Source: Plutella xylostella
Taxonomy: Eukaryota; Arthropoda; Insecta; Lepidoptera; Plutellidae
DNA: 64,000 nucleotides
NCBI RefSeq assembly: GCF_932276165.1
Contig: NC_064012.1
Location: 3,293,501 to 3,357,500, forward strand
Reading direction: 5' to 3'
Shown here: in pieces, positions 35,661 through 49,700 of the stretch
How positions within the stretch are numbered: the first letter of the stretch is position 1
Layout of the letters: each line of letters starts with the position of its first letter
The notes under the pieces: generated by a model
Told to the model about the DNA's origin: nothing
Seen by the model: only the letters and a program-made list of their open reading frames with translations
Database searches by the model: none
Made by a program: the position numbers and the translations under genes

Positions 35661-37656
35661 CTGTGGTATCTACGGGAACCTTAATTAATAATGAATTTTT
35701 TTTCATCGACTTTCCTAGGGGCGTATAAGTTTTAAAAGCTTTACATTCAAAAGTCTTCACAAAATTGTATAACTTACCATAATCTATGTTTTTTTTTCAA
35801 TTAAAAAGATAATAATATGTTTATTTTATTTATCTCTTAACACTACAAAATAATTCTTCACTAATAATGCAGATTTTCTTGCAGTAACAAAAATTAAACG
35901 TCTTTAATATAATAACTAAGCATTTTCGTATAGATTTGTGGAGAACAGTTGAATATATAGGTACCTATGTAATTGTTGTAATTGTTATTAAACATACTAA
36001 ATAGGTTGGCTAAATTACAAGAATAGGGGTAGTTCAATTCCCAGTATCGCAAATATTTAAATTTATTATCCTGGATTATTATAAAATTATATCATCATAT
36101 AATGTACTGTATAAACAACAAATATCATTACTAAACTTTAAAAATAATTTATAAAAATTTGCTACAGTAAAGTAAATATTAACTTATAACAAAATCAACA
36201 ATTTAACTAACAACGTAACATTTTGTAAATATTTTGTTTTATACATATCTATAGTGACGTCTTATGCTCAATATCCGTATCAGTATTAGTTGCTAGCACA
36301 AGTGTTCTGCCATCGTACCTACTCATTTTATATTAACATTAGCGTCAGCTAGCAACTTCGCTTACTCAATAAATCAAAATGTACATTGACGAAATGCGAC
36401 GACCATCGCGTAAGCAATGCGAGTGAATGTGAATCAACTGGGTTTGTTTCTGCGCTTGCAGCCTCCTAATGCGCCAACCATAACCTGCCTACGACTACTG
36501 TTCAGAACTCTTTCCGATAGGTCATTTAACTGCTCATAAATATTGTCACTTCGTAATATATAATATTTTTTATTTAATATAATTGTAACTATTTTAACAG
36601 CGGTTATCATTCAAGGAATGATTATACAATATAACCTAAAATTTTAAACATGTATATTGAAGCATATAATATGCTGATGCAGTCAAATACCCCATCCTCA
36701 GTTACGCGGAAATTTTCCACCAACCATAACGTTCCGTAATATGTATTTAGAATATATTATCGATTATAGCCCGCGCATTCGGAGTCATCAAGCTTTAACT
36801 TGCAATAGTTTCTTAGACAAGACTGGACAAATACCAAGGTATAGGTTAGATTGTAAAACGTTTGGTTATGCCTAGGTATCACAATGTAAACCTCGTTTCA
36901 CAGTCATCATTATTATCGCAGATCGACATTCCGTTTTATTATACGCTATGATTTGTTATTATTGTTTGACTATTTCATACCAAAAAACTAATCTAACTTC
37001 ACAGCTTTACTCTTTACGAGGTATCCAGTAAGTATTTATTGCCGAATTAACAAAATTATAAGTACCCTATAAGCTTAATTACCACAACGTTGCTTCATGT
37101 GACAAACTACAAGCAAAAGTACATGTTCGAAAAAATCAACAACCTTTGAAGCACAATCACAGGATTGATCTTAAATAATTGCAATAAAAATAATGTAGTA
37201 TTAAAAAAATGTTATGCAAAGTTTTACTATTTCAGGGCATTAAATTCCATAAAATTGTTTTTGAGTTGACACAACAATTTGTATCCATGCGACCTGAAAT
37301 GCTAGACTGCCTGACGACGCCAGATGGAACCGACAATATCCAATTTCCACAATCATTAAAATACAAATAAAACTTACGAAGACCTAATTAAAATGGGTAC
37401 AAGAATCAAATGGCACTTTACAAGATACCTATGCGTTTTTAAATTATGTCAATGACTAATGAGCTATTTTATCTTTACGTTGTGCCTTAATAGCTAAGTT
37501 TTCGTTAGTTAACCTAATCACATTGATTTAGAACATTTGTTGAGTCGTAGCGATGGTCGGGCGGGGGTGATGGCGCCTGAACCCGTGGAGTAGGAAGTTG
37601 GCGGCCGCCTTTATGGGCGCCATGAGAGGCGCGGGCCGCGCGGCAGTCTCCCAGTG
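35661..37656 (-). other. Convergent spacer and probable Glut1 3' UTR
   Basis: The part next to 37656 must be Glut1 3' UTR, because the stop codon is at 37657-37659. The nearest canonical poly(A) signal on the - strand that I found is TTTATT (AATAAA in reverse) at 37035-37040, which would give a 3' UTR of about 620 nt; this is a guess. The rest is AT-rich with no gene. Confidence 0.4.
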
Positions 37657-37745
37657 TCAAACGTTGTTGGCCGTCGGGAACCGGGGCGGCGGCAGCGGCG
37701 GCGGAGCCCGCCCTCCGTCGCCGCCCGCTGATGACTTCTCCGACA
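37657..37745 (-). CDS. Glut1: Glut1 exon 13 (last coding exon)
   Basis: It starts after a tttcag acceptor and completes the split codon GTG. It encodes SEKSSAGGDGGR, a PPPLPPPR segment and FPTANNV, then TGA. The 90-codon frame that covers the same DNA in another phase is not the real one: only the phase given here matches exon 12. Confidence 0.85.
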
Positions 37746-40700
37746 CTGAAACATTTTTTCAAGCCCATTAATAACTCATACCACACTATAGTTCAGTTAG
37801 GCTAATCATCTACAGTGCTGGATGACGTCCAAATAACTGTGAGAGAAATGGGAAAGTCATGGATCAGCATACAATAGGTTATGTAGGTACATGTACAAGT
37901 AAATAATAAATAGGTATGTAAAAGCTTTTAGGTAGAATGGTTAAATTATGGACGTAAAGACTAAAAGTAAATCTAGAGCAGAATCTAAGTTGAATAGGCT
38001 CGAATAGTATGAGTGAATGAAAGTGTCGAATGGCATAAAAGGGTAAAAGTAAATGCATCAAATGAAATGCTTAAGGGTTACGTATAGCATACACGCATAA
38101 CGCACTCGTTTAACACATGGCTGGTAAAAGCCTGCCGAATCACAAACTACGAAAAGTATTTGTTTTGATTACTTTGTCCTTTCAACGTCTTAAACAGAGT
38201 GTTTTTTTTTCGTGTGGTTATTTTATTCTTGGCTAAGTATAATACTACGACTGCTTGATGACTTGGCTTACTGAATGTGTCATGGGTTGAGGCATTGCAA
38301 TGAATTCTCTACCAAACCTGACTGTATAGTGTTACGACGTTACGACGTAATTCCACCATATGCGCATCCAATATTCAGTGAGCTTTACCTTTTGTCAAAA
38401 TACAATCTTCACACGGTTAATGAGTATTAGTATGTGAATTAGACCGCAATACTAGTAAGAAAGAATAGACGGTAGTAAATTGGCCAACCAACTAAGTCTT
38501 AAGGGCATCTATCATCAATGTCTATATAGATGATATTATATTATAGGTAAAATCCTATTTATTTATTTATTTATTTATTTATCAAATATGGAACACCAGC
38601 AGTTTACACAACACACACTGATAACATATTCCTCGTTACAAATTTCGTTGCGAATTTATATTATTATATCTATATTAATTTTCATTACCCAAAACGTTTG
38701 ATTCCTTGCAGTCAGCTTCATAAGTGTTACACTTTTGTGTAAAGGTAGCTCCTGTCAAATTCACGAACCGCCTATCATTTCAAACATTAATTGTTCGTGA
38801 GTTTGAGATGCTATCAAAATTGAAAACTGCTAATAAAGCTGACCATACATAACAGACAATAAATAAAAACTCAGTTGGTAGACCGATCGATTTTGAGAGG
38901 ACTACGTTTACCTAAGCAAGCATTGATGACATAAGTACCTGTGAGAGGCGGTGCTTCCAGGGAGGTTTCTGATAGCCAAGTGGTGTGATGATGCTCACGT
39001 GAGTCGTGTTTCTCGTCTGCCGGCGCCGGCGGCGGTGGAGGCAGCTGCTGCTCGAGCGCGTTCACACAGTTCAACATGCTGCCGTAGAGCCGGCTGTCGC
39101 GGAAACTGTCCCTGTCGAAATTGCTGCTTTTTGTTAGTATACCCTTCAAATAAGCTCTCAAATAGGTACCCTTCATTTGGACTGATATAGATTGACTCAA
39201 ATACTTAATTAAATTGGAATCTTCCTCATTCGTCTGAAGATATTGCAAAATGCTACATAAGTGTAATTATCGTGGTTCTAAAATATAAAACCACTCAAAT
39301 AACGTTAATTTTTCTTACTGAAATAGTGAAATGAGGTATTTCATTGACATAATTATGACAATCTACTGTTATAGGTTAGTAGTCAATCACTTTTATATAC
39401 GCTTTAACATTGGGCGATGCCGTATTATAAACCGTTAAGTAAATATTAATTCGACGTATCTATTTGCATCAAAGGTATTTCAGTTATGTATATTGAGAGA
39501 AAATTAATTGAACTTCTTCGAATCTACCTAGTTGTACTGACATATAATTAATTGAATGTCGATCGAAAGCGTATGGAAAATACAACCCTGCAGATATCTG
39601 TTAATTGAATGCTGTCTGTGTCTGACTAGGTTCAATATTGTAAATACTTGGAAACCTTTTCCATTTTAACGAACTTGGAATTTAATAATAATACAGGGGA
39701 TAGTATAGTACTTATGAAAAACAAAATTATAACATCCCCTGAGTCATCCCCTTCTTTAAACACCCTGTATATCTATAATACTATTAGGTGCTCACCTCCC
39801 ATTGTTGTTACGGAACAGCGCCAGTATCTCCTCGAAGGTCTTGTTTTTCGTCTCAGGAACTTTTTTGTAAGTAAATATCCAAAAAATTGCAAGGAATACA
39901 CTAAAAGGCAGGAATGTATAGTTTTCTAGTAGTGCCTGCAAAGAAAGTAATAAATAAAATCAGTATTTAAAAATTATAATATATTTATAATAAGTTAATT
40001 GCATTAACTAATTAAACGTATATTACCTTCATGCTAGGGAACCCAATTCCGACTACGAAATTGGCCATCCAATTAACTAAGACAGCGATGGCCATCGCGC
40101 TCGGTCGTGGGCCCTGAGAGAACAGTTCCGCCGTTATCAGCCAGGGTATGGAGCCCGGGCCCACCGCAAAGAACACCACGAAGCTGAGCGTTGACACCAC
40201 CGACAGGTAACTCATCCAGTCTATCATTTCCTGCACATAGCCGAAAAACTCCTATGAGGGGATAGTAAAAACATTCTTTCCTGCAACCGACCGGGTGAAA
40301 CAAATCACAAACATAAATGTGTCACATCACACAGTATGTCCCGCGCTGTGGGTGTGTCAGTATGAAGCCCAACGGCTACAGAAATAGTAAACGGTACTTG
40401 CCTTCTAACGCGACATGTTTAGCTGACGAACTACGACCTCGCTCGTCAACATTGACGTGTCCAGTCAATTCGGACGCCGCAAAGTCGACTCCGATAGACT
40501 AAAACTCGGTTCGTTCGACTATTTGCGATACTGCGAATGCTATAGTGAGAAATTAGTGCTTTCTGCTTATGAGCAGCGTTTGTGTTTGTAGTGAAGAGCT
40601 GGCTTTTTCATTAAAACGCGTGTGCATGAGCCACTCGTGTAAAACATACTATTTAGTATAGGTTAGTAAGTATATTTCGCGGTTGGTTCAAAGTATTGCA

Positions 40701-43700
40701 CGTGTTAAACAAAAAACGTGTTAAGTGCTGTGTGAGTGATGTATCTAACATTTATATTTGAGATATCGTTTCGTTATGTACATTAGCTTTCCTTCCAGAG
40801 AGTCCGGAGTCGGCGCTAGGAAAGTCGAAGGGGGGGGGGGAGGCTAAGCGTGAAAGCAAATAAAAGTGATAGGCTGGGAATCCTTTTCGATGAGTAGTTA
40901 CTGCTAGCGAATCAGCTCAAACAAGTGACTCAAGGTTCCGGCTTAGTGTAGCCGCCATGTTTGATCCTTTGACTAAAGTACCCTGTTCGCGTTGCCGTCA
41001 CGAATACGGCATCACCACTGAGATATTCAATCATCGGAACGTACTGATATTCAATCTAGTATGTACTCTTCAAATAGGATATAGCCTTATGGTAGATTCA
41101 TGAAGATAAAGAAAACATAATGAAATCCTGTCCTATAACCATTTTTCTCATCGAATTTGGAATTTTCCTCTTTGAAAATATTGCAACATGCTACATAAGT
41201 ACAATTATGATGGTTTTAAGATAGGATTGTTCTGCAAAGCATGCACAGCTTTTGTGATTAGAAAACTTAGGGCAGTAATGAAAGATTTCATAATAAGGAC
41301 TTTAGATGATTGTTGAATAAAAATTAAACAATTAGCAGATAAGATACCCCACCGGTAATTTTTGGGGGGGTATCCGCCTACACAAAACTAATAGATTATA
41401 TTGTAAACATAATTAAGCCGATGAGCAAGATAAGTAAGTAAACAAAAGTTAAATAATATGATAACGACTAAGTGCGATATTTGAAATACAAAAGCCATGA
41501 AAAGCGTGCTCTAAAACTTTACGGATACAAACTTATATTCTAGTTAAAAACGAGAGTGCAGCTATTCCCGTGTTCCCGGTGACATTCGCTTCAATTACTG
41601 GCGGAATCGCTCGGATAAATGTGACCAACTTGGGCGAAATATCTGCTAGAATACGCTGCGCTCTCGGAGTTCACACAGTATTAAATTTTCAGTAGACTGA
41701 ATTCAAAACGACATCAATAAAGTCGTTCCTTTTCAGTCCAACGGTCAATTTACAATCAGCATTTTGGTTGAGCATTTCTGGGGACTTTAAGCAATACTTT
41801 TATACCTGTTTCAAATTTGAAAATGCGAACTTTTCCACATAGCTGTAGCAGTAGCTTAATTTTGATACCGTTAACTCAACGATAATACTGAATTTAATAA
41901 ATATGCCGTTTTTCTCACAATCGACACTTGAAAATTAAAATTCCACTAGTACTTAATTGCCGATATTTTTATCAAACAATTCATTCATTCTTGTTAGAGC
42001 TATTTAAGTTGTGTTTACAAACAGCTCGAGCGAGACAGAACAAACTCAAGTAAACATTAAAAGGGAAAACTAGGCTAGGGAGTGTCCCATTCACTTTTCA
42101 ATGAACTTGATGTATTTCATTCAGACTAGAACTTTATCAAGGTCCTCTTTACGTTCGACAGACTCCAAGCATTAGTTGTAAAGCACAACTTCTAGTTTGC
42201 AATGTTTGCTCTAAGAAATTGTACGGACTGATTTTCAAGAAACCGTTGATATATTCCGATTTCTGTGAAGCTTTACAGAAGTTGTCGACTTAATGCCGTT
42301 CCTCTGAAAGCCACTTTATAGTAATCTTGTCACTTGGGGTTTCAAATGTTTTAGATTATTATTTATTGAATCTTCAAAACCTTTAAAACATTAACTGAAC
42401 CTCTGAAACGGACAACCCCAAGTGACAAGACACGGACTCCAATAATATAAATAAGACACACCTTTATGAGAAACGAGATTGTAATGAAGATGGAGAATAT
42501 GAACATTCCCCCGAGCCCGTACAGATGCAGGGTCCTGCGGCCGGTGCGGTCCATGAGGGGCAGAGACACCAGGGTCATGCCGACCATGATGGCTCCGATA
42601 CCCATGGTCGCGAACTTGGCAGACTCGTCCGTCAGACCAGAAGATGTGAAGAGAGACGTAGAGTAATAGAACACCTGGAAAGAATGGAAGGCAGTGATAG
42701 AATTGGAAAGAGATTGTTCGAAAAACCAAAATGATGCAAGACTAGTTCCATAAAATAACGTACAACGGCTTGTGGCGAACCATGGAAGTCTCCTGAGTCC
42801 TGCACTAAACCATTAGTTACTGATAATGCTGAAGACACAAACTCGGAATTTCATACACTTAAATGACAAAGGTCACAAACTTACAGCATTGATGCCGCTG
42901 AGTTGCTGGGACAGTTGCATGACGACGCCGATGAGGAGGGGGGCTCGCAGGGTGGGGGAGCACAGCAGCTCTCGCATGGAGATGGAGGCCTCGGCCTGCT
43001 GCGCCCGCTCCTCCGCTCGCATCTCCTCGATATCCTCCTCCACCTTCGATGGGCATTCAGTTGTTAGCTACTTAGGTTAGGTTTCATTTGTTTGTACCTG
43101 TGTGTGGTGTTTGTACCTGTGGTGTATGGTTGTACAGTGTTAAGTCATTCTAAGTCAGAAATATGGGGTCGCTAAAGCTTTGTTGTGTGTGCTTTCGTGT
43201 TCGTTCTTCATTGATGAAATATTAGAGAAAGACGAAAAAATCATGTGTTTGTAAAAAATGCTTAGGTACTAGGTACGGTCAGCTGCATAAGTTGTTATAC
43301 ACTTCTGTACCTTATCAAACTGATGAACCGTCAATGCTTCAATGAATGGATAGGTGGTTTGTTAGATTGACAAGGTTCAAATGTGTACCTATAGCTACTT
43401 ATGCAGCTGACTGTACATCGTGTTCGTATTGCGCTCTTTATTCGACCATAATCAAAATATATTCTTGTGTCACCACCAAAATACATTATTAAATTAAGTA
43501 TGCGCATCATGAAGTCCAGCAGCTAAAACAATACGATGATCAGATGATGAAATGTCGCGTCGGAGTTGCAAGTCGCGTAGTGACACCATTATTGTTCGCT
43601 TGTCATTTGCAATTGGATTTCATAGAACAAGAGGGTCATCAGAGTGGGCGATATTGAGTTTATTTACATAAACCCTTAAATATTCATACTCCATACCATG

Positions 43701-46700
43701 CGAAAGCGTGACTCGCAATGCTTCAATCAAACATGTAATTTTTCATGTTTGATGAATCCATTGTCTCGATTTGAGCAGATCAAAAGCTTTGCAACCAGAA
43801 TAATGTTTGTGAGCTAACACAATTACCGTCCGACATTCAACATTAATAGACGACAAATATAATGAGATTCCAGAAGAAAGGACGAATTCATGCATTTGAG
43901 AGAAACAATAAAATTACAATTACAGCATAAAATTAAACTGGAATACTTGACCGTCCTTAAAAATTTAAAACTTTGTGTTTTAAATCCAATTAACATAATT
44001 ATGATTTGAAAAGCCACAAGAAATGCTATCATTATGAATAACGTGAATGTTTATTCACCTGATTGCTGGCCCGTAATCTGCGCAATGCCCTCCGAGCTTC
44101 CTCTTCCCATTGGCGCGTGATGAGCAGATACCGAGGTGACTCCGGACAGGCTGGCAGCAGCAACAGTTGAAGAATAGCAGGACATATCGCCAATCCTAAA
44201 AGGAAATAAGTTTCCGATTAATACCGATTTACACTTCAACAAGCATGTACATTGTACTCGTACAATAGCGACCGCGAGTTCAGTTGTCTGACAGTTAAGG
44301 AACAACTAGTAAGATTGTACACTTCAACAAACATCGCTACAGCAGAGAGTAGTTGAATCGTCGGTGAGTTTGGGTTACGTTATTATCTGACGGGAAAAGC
44401 TAGTTTGGTTTAGTTGGTGGGAATAGAGGACACGATCCTATTTGTCAGTTTAACGTACCTAGTAATATCGGCCAGCCCTCATCAGTGCCGAGGATTTGCT
44501 CGATGCCCAAGACTTGCGAGAGGAGCAACCCCACCGTGACCGCCAGCTGGTTGACCGTGCCCAGTCCGCCGCGCAGGTTCAGCGGCGCAATCTCGGATAT
44601 GTACATTGGCACTAGCGAAGTGTTCAGACCTGTTCGAGAAGTGAAGCATTGTGTTGAGAAAGTTAGCCAATGCGGCAATGCGCTTAATCAATTCCAAGCC
44701 GTGTAAACTTGGCTGCGCTAGAAACTAATAGTTATGCTTTGAAATTAGTGATCGGTGTTCCACTGAAACGTGTTTGATTATCGCGTCCGGCGCAAAGTTT
44801 GAATTGACCAGGTACACAAAGTTAGATTAAACCCAGCCAAGTTGAAGTTGTTGGGTGTGTTTTGTACTTCGGAGTGTAGTTTACCGCAGTTGACGCCGAT
44901 GATGAAGCGACCGAAAAACAGCATTTCGTAACAGTGCGATATCTTGGTGAAGCCCATGAGACTCGCGCCACTGATGCCCAGGATGTTGTTGAGGAGCAGG
45001 CCACCCTTCCTGAGAAAAGAACGGCATCGTTAGAAATCTATTTCAGTCGTTCCCGGTAATTAATGTTACGGCCGTTTACCTTTTCCGATAATTGGCGAGC
45101 AGTTCATTACAAAAGGTTTATTTTTAAAACGCTGGTCTTGTTTTGTTTGTATTGGATTAATGTGTTGACAGGTTAAGCTCTGTTGTTTTGTCAACAAACA
45201 TTGAGGGTAAGTGGGGGTGGTTTACCTTCCGAATCGATTAGCGATCATTCCGCCCGAGAACCCGCCCAGCATTCCTCCGATGGCGAAGATGCTGACGGCG
45301 ATGGAGTAGAGCTTGTTCACAGAGTCTTCCTGGATGTCCTTGCCGTAGCGATCCTTGTACACGTCCTTCATGAAATTCTCGATGTTCTGTTTTGGAACAT
45401 AGCGCGATGTGAATTTTCTTTACGAAGTACCTATATTATGCTATGGTTATGCTAAATATGGGACATATTTATGTCGACAAAGGCATGTAGAGATACTGGC
45501 ATTAGTTTTAAACATACAAATATTGGTGTTGAAAAATGTTTCATTAATACCTGTAAAGCCCAAAATAACTAACTAATGAATAACAAAGTTTAATGAGCTT
45601 ACCCGGCCGGGAGCGTTTATGACACCAGTGTTGTACCCGAATTGCAACATGCCCAGCACGGCAGCCAAGATAGCGTAGGACAGGAAGAAAGTTAGACCCT
45701 GAAACAAAATGTGAAAAAGCTTAAATACTTCTATAGAATACAGTACAATTTTACAGCAAATAGTGTGGCGTCATATGAGGCCCAAATGTTAAAGTTATTG
45801 CTATTCAATTCTTAGGTATTTTTCTTTTATTTTTGCCCTTATAACATATGTTTGAACTTACTAGTTTAGTTTACTATTACATTATATTAGTCGGTAGATA
45901 TAAATAGCTATTACCGCCGCGTAGGATTTTCCTTGGAAATCGTTTTTGTACCCTTCTTATTCTGAGAATTGCAATACTTAGTAGTGTTAACGCTTGACCA
46001 AATGCCGTCGTCATCATCCCATTCCAAGACGATATCGATACGACGAAACATGATTAGCCGTATTCTGGTTCTCCCACACCTATTGCCTTTACCTCCCCGA
46101 AACACAGCAATTCAGTGCATCAGGTAGTCTTCCAAGAGCTTATAAAGTATTAGAATTAGGTTCCATACTTACTGATTTTTGACGAGCTCTAGAATTTATC
46201 ACTGACACTATGTCTCTGAGCTGGCTCAAGATCGTATAGAGCGGCGGCGCTTCACTTCGGCCCTTTGCTCCCCAGCGGTGATTGTATAAACCTATAAGTA
46301 CACGGAAAGAACAGTGTTACCTGTTCAAGAAGCCTCAGTTTCCGTCGCTGCGAGTGTTCCTCCAGTCGGTCCACGTACTCCCTCAGTTCTTCGATCTCCT
46401 CCTTGACCTGCTGCACCGTGTCCAACTCCTGCTTGATGGCAACCATGTCCCGCTTCACCTGTTTTGTTGTTTACGTTACGGTTATTATGTGCGGTGACCA
46501 TGAGTGATGCTATAGGCGCAGTGATCGTACGATGGCAATAACTTCAAACATATGAAAATGTCAATCGGCTGAAGTGACGGACGGCGAACCCATATGAAAA
46601 TTCGCGAAAACAACCTTGTATTCCACTTCATAAGAACTTTGTTGGCGACTCTTTTTACTATGGAGAAGCAAACTTTCTTTTGCGAATTTCTGACCTTTCG

Positions 46701-49700
46701 AGCCACTCCTTTTGCGAGTGCTATACAAATTTGCGTCGATTTTCACAGCTCGATGGGTTTAGAAAAACCTGCACTAGGCCCTCGGGTCGCCACTTTAGTT
46801 TACATTACATTAGTTGCATGGGTGTTTACAAGGAAATATGTTGTTTAAGAAATGTCCCAAGGCGTGATTTTTTCTTAGAAGAATAGAATCTTATCGCGAT
46901 AGGTTATACAGAGAAATTAGTTACGGATAAAGTTCAGTTCACATGAAATCGTGTAGGTAGGCAGTTCTTGGTATATTTATTTGTGTGATAGCTAACCTAC
47001 TAAATATGGCTGTGACGTAAATTGTACAGGTTCACTGGAGCGCAGTTACTGCTAAGAAACCGTAGCTGTGAAACTCTAAGCATACTAATAAATATACCTT
47101 CTTACAGGCTGATTATAAAAGGGTGTTGTCCCTAATCGGTTTTTATTATTTAGCAAAATAAAATTTAGGAATATGTCAAGTTAATAAAAGCTGTTTAAAA
47201 TTTCTTCTGTCGTAAAAACTGTTTCAGTAAAAGTGACTTTTTGCGATATAGTGGCATCTTGTTATGGTAAATAATAGCTGGTTATGCTAATCTTCTATCA
47301 CTCTTTTTCGTATGGACCATGACTTATAGGCCCACCCTGTATACATCTCCAACAACAATCATTACAATCACCTCAATTACGAATGCAATGCACGGGATTC
47401 AAGATCCACTTAAGTTTTTCATTTGCATTTGCATTGGAAATAAACTAAACGGTCGCAATTTCATCAAGCAGTCGGCTTATCAGGAACTCTCGTAGCGCTA
47501 AATTTTAACCGGGTCCAATATACGGCAGTCAGCAATACACAAATCTCTCTCGGGCGTCGTATTTCGCTATTCAACGCTGCAGTTCCGAGATATTATATCT
47601 GCACGGAGATATCTGCACCAGCTCGCTTACTCTTCCAATAAATTTTCAACTCCAACGTAAATGTGACGTTTGAAATAAGACCTCGCGTTCTCGACCCTAC
47701 GATTGGAGGAAGTTATCGATTCGGTTTAGTTAAATATTAATATTGAGTGCGACTGTCAGTTTCACACCTGAGCATTTCAGCATGAAGTGTGTAGCGCTGT
47801 GATTGGCTTTTTCGTTAGGACTTAATTTCATGATTAGGTGATTTACTCAAGAGATACACGGCGCCTATGTAAGTCTTTTTGGGGTTCTACTAACTAAGGT
47901 AGTAAAAAACATTATGATTTTAATCCTATTTAACTTTTATTTTTGGTAAAAACGGCAGAAAATCCCTATTTCTAACACAGACGTCAAATTTCTAACACCT
48001 TTTCCTTCACCGTTTAATCTAATTGATCCGCGAGTGCCTACCGAACTAGCGATTCATCGCATATCCGTCTGGAGGCTCCACAGGCATCCACAATACGTTC
48101 GAATGGAGAGCTCTGAGATTCCGATCGCCGCTCTACGAGTCTCCGTAATTGGAATTGGATATCAAATATCCGATTACAATAACTGTAGGCGCCGATATCT
48201 GTAAATACATTTTCATCGCTCGCGATCTGCGGATGCAAGGTCTGAAAGTGTACTGTTTTTTTATTTTTATTTGTGAACACTTTATTGTACATTTAAAAAG
48301 GAATAAAAATATGAATAGAACATTGAAAATACAGAGAATTTACAAAGGCTGCTTGTTGCGAGATGGTGATACTAAAGCTTTTTCATAATACAGTTCGGTC
48401 CAAACAACTACTAGATCCTGAAATTGGCTGCGATACACCTTTGTGCTTTGCAAAACTAACCAACTGTCAACCTTTGAAATAATGAATAGGCAGTTTTTTA
48501 GTTTCACAAGGTTCAAAAGTGCATTCGCTGTTTACTTCATAACTAGTTGTTTGAACCGAATTGTAACGTTTATTACGCAATAATGGTACAATATAGTTAT
48601 CTGTGACAGTCGTCTGTGATGTGACGTCACTAACCACTGCGCCATCCGATTAACTTATCTGTGTTTCTCCCTTTAGCATGTAGGTATTGTCTGCTCACAA
48701 GATAACACGGCCATAACATGGTACCTAATGAAGCTTAAAGCGATAAGCATGATTATGTTACTGTAGGCTTAATTTACAGCAGTTATACTTAATACCAAAC
48801 CTAATCCAGGTATTAAGTACTGACATAAGAAAATATTTGAATTTGTATATTTTCTTCTTACTATCGTAAGTATGGCCAATGCACAAAGAAATAGTAGAGA
48901 AGAATCATTCTAATTAAGTTTTATAACTAACGTACCCCCGACATTGAATAGTGTAACTGACGAATCGATTTAATAAAATATGGCTACAACACAACATCAA
49001 CATCCCACTTAAAGCTGAAAATCGGTTCAGCTGTTTGGGAGCTACGTGAACTTAAAGTTATATGACCCCTTTTTGCTTTGGGGGTTAAATACGTACAGCC
49101 AGATAATTATGTACATCTTCGATCATATATACCAAGATACCGTACTACATACAAATTCAACGCCCAAAAGTCAAATGTAGATGTACAACGCTGACAAACA
49201 CCATTTCATTCGTGACTTTTCTAACATTTTGTTTACGCGTTACTTCATTAATCGAAAAGTTTAAGCTCTAAAGTTATCGATCTCGGTGCATCAAAACCCT
49301 GGAAAGCTAGCAGCACGATCGACTATAAGTAGATTATCTCAAATAGCATTTTATAGAGCGGTTGGAAGTTTCAATAATGCGAAATATCGGGTGAACGTGT
49401 TTTAGCGAGGGTGGTACCTAGGTACCTACTACCCAATATTCCGATCATATTAGCTACATAGTGACCCTTAAGTGGTGCCCAATTAAAATAGGGTGATAGA
49501 AGGCATTACCGGCCATTAATGCTGCTACAGTAGGTATGCCACTGTAACCTTACCAGCATAAAACACTTTTTGCAATGAAAAGCGTGCCGTTTTTATCTAT
49601 AAATTGGCTAACTAATCTAACTATGCGTTTTTCAAACGTTATACTTTTTCATAAAATGGTTTAACGGTGAAAATATTTTTTGTTTTATTTTATTAACATA

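Noticed and set aside
35500..35688. A 62-codon + frame and a - frame in the GC-rich island, considered as a gene or an alternative Glut1 exon
   Set aside because: Frames are open because of base composition. In the phase needed after Glut1 exon 12 a stop appears within a few codons.
37514..37786. A 90-codon - strand frame with an apparent start
   Set aside because: It is another phase of the last Glut1 exon. The phase set by exon 12 and the tttcag acceptor gives a different, shorter reading that stops at 37657.
46485..46886. Several 60-84 codon frames on both strands in a Glut1 intron
   Set aside because: They overlap each other, have no recognisable domain and lack splice sites linking them to Glut1.
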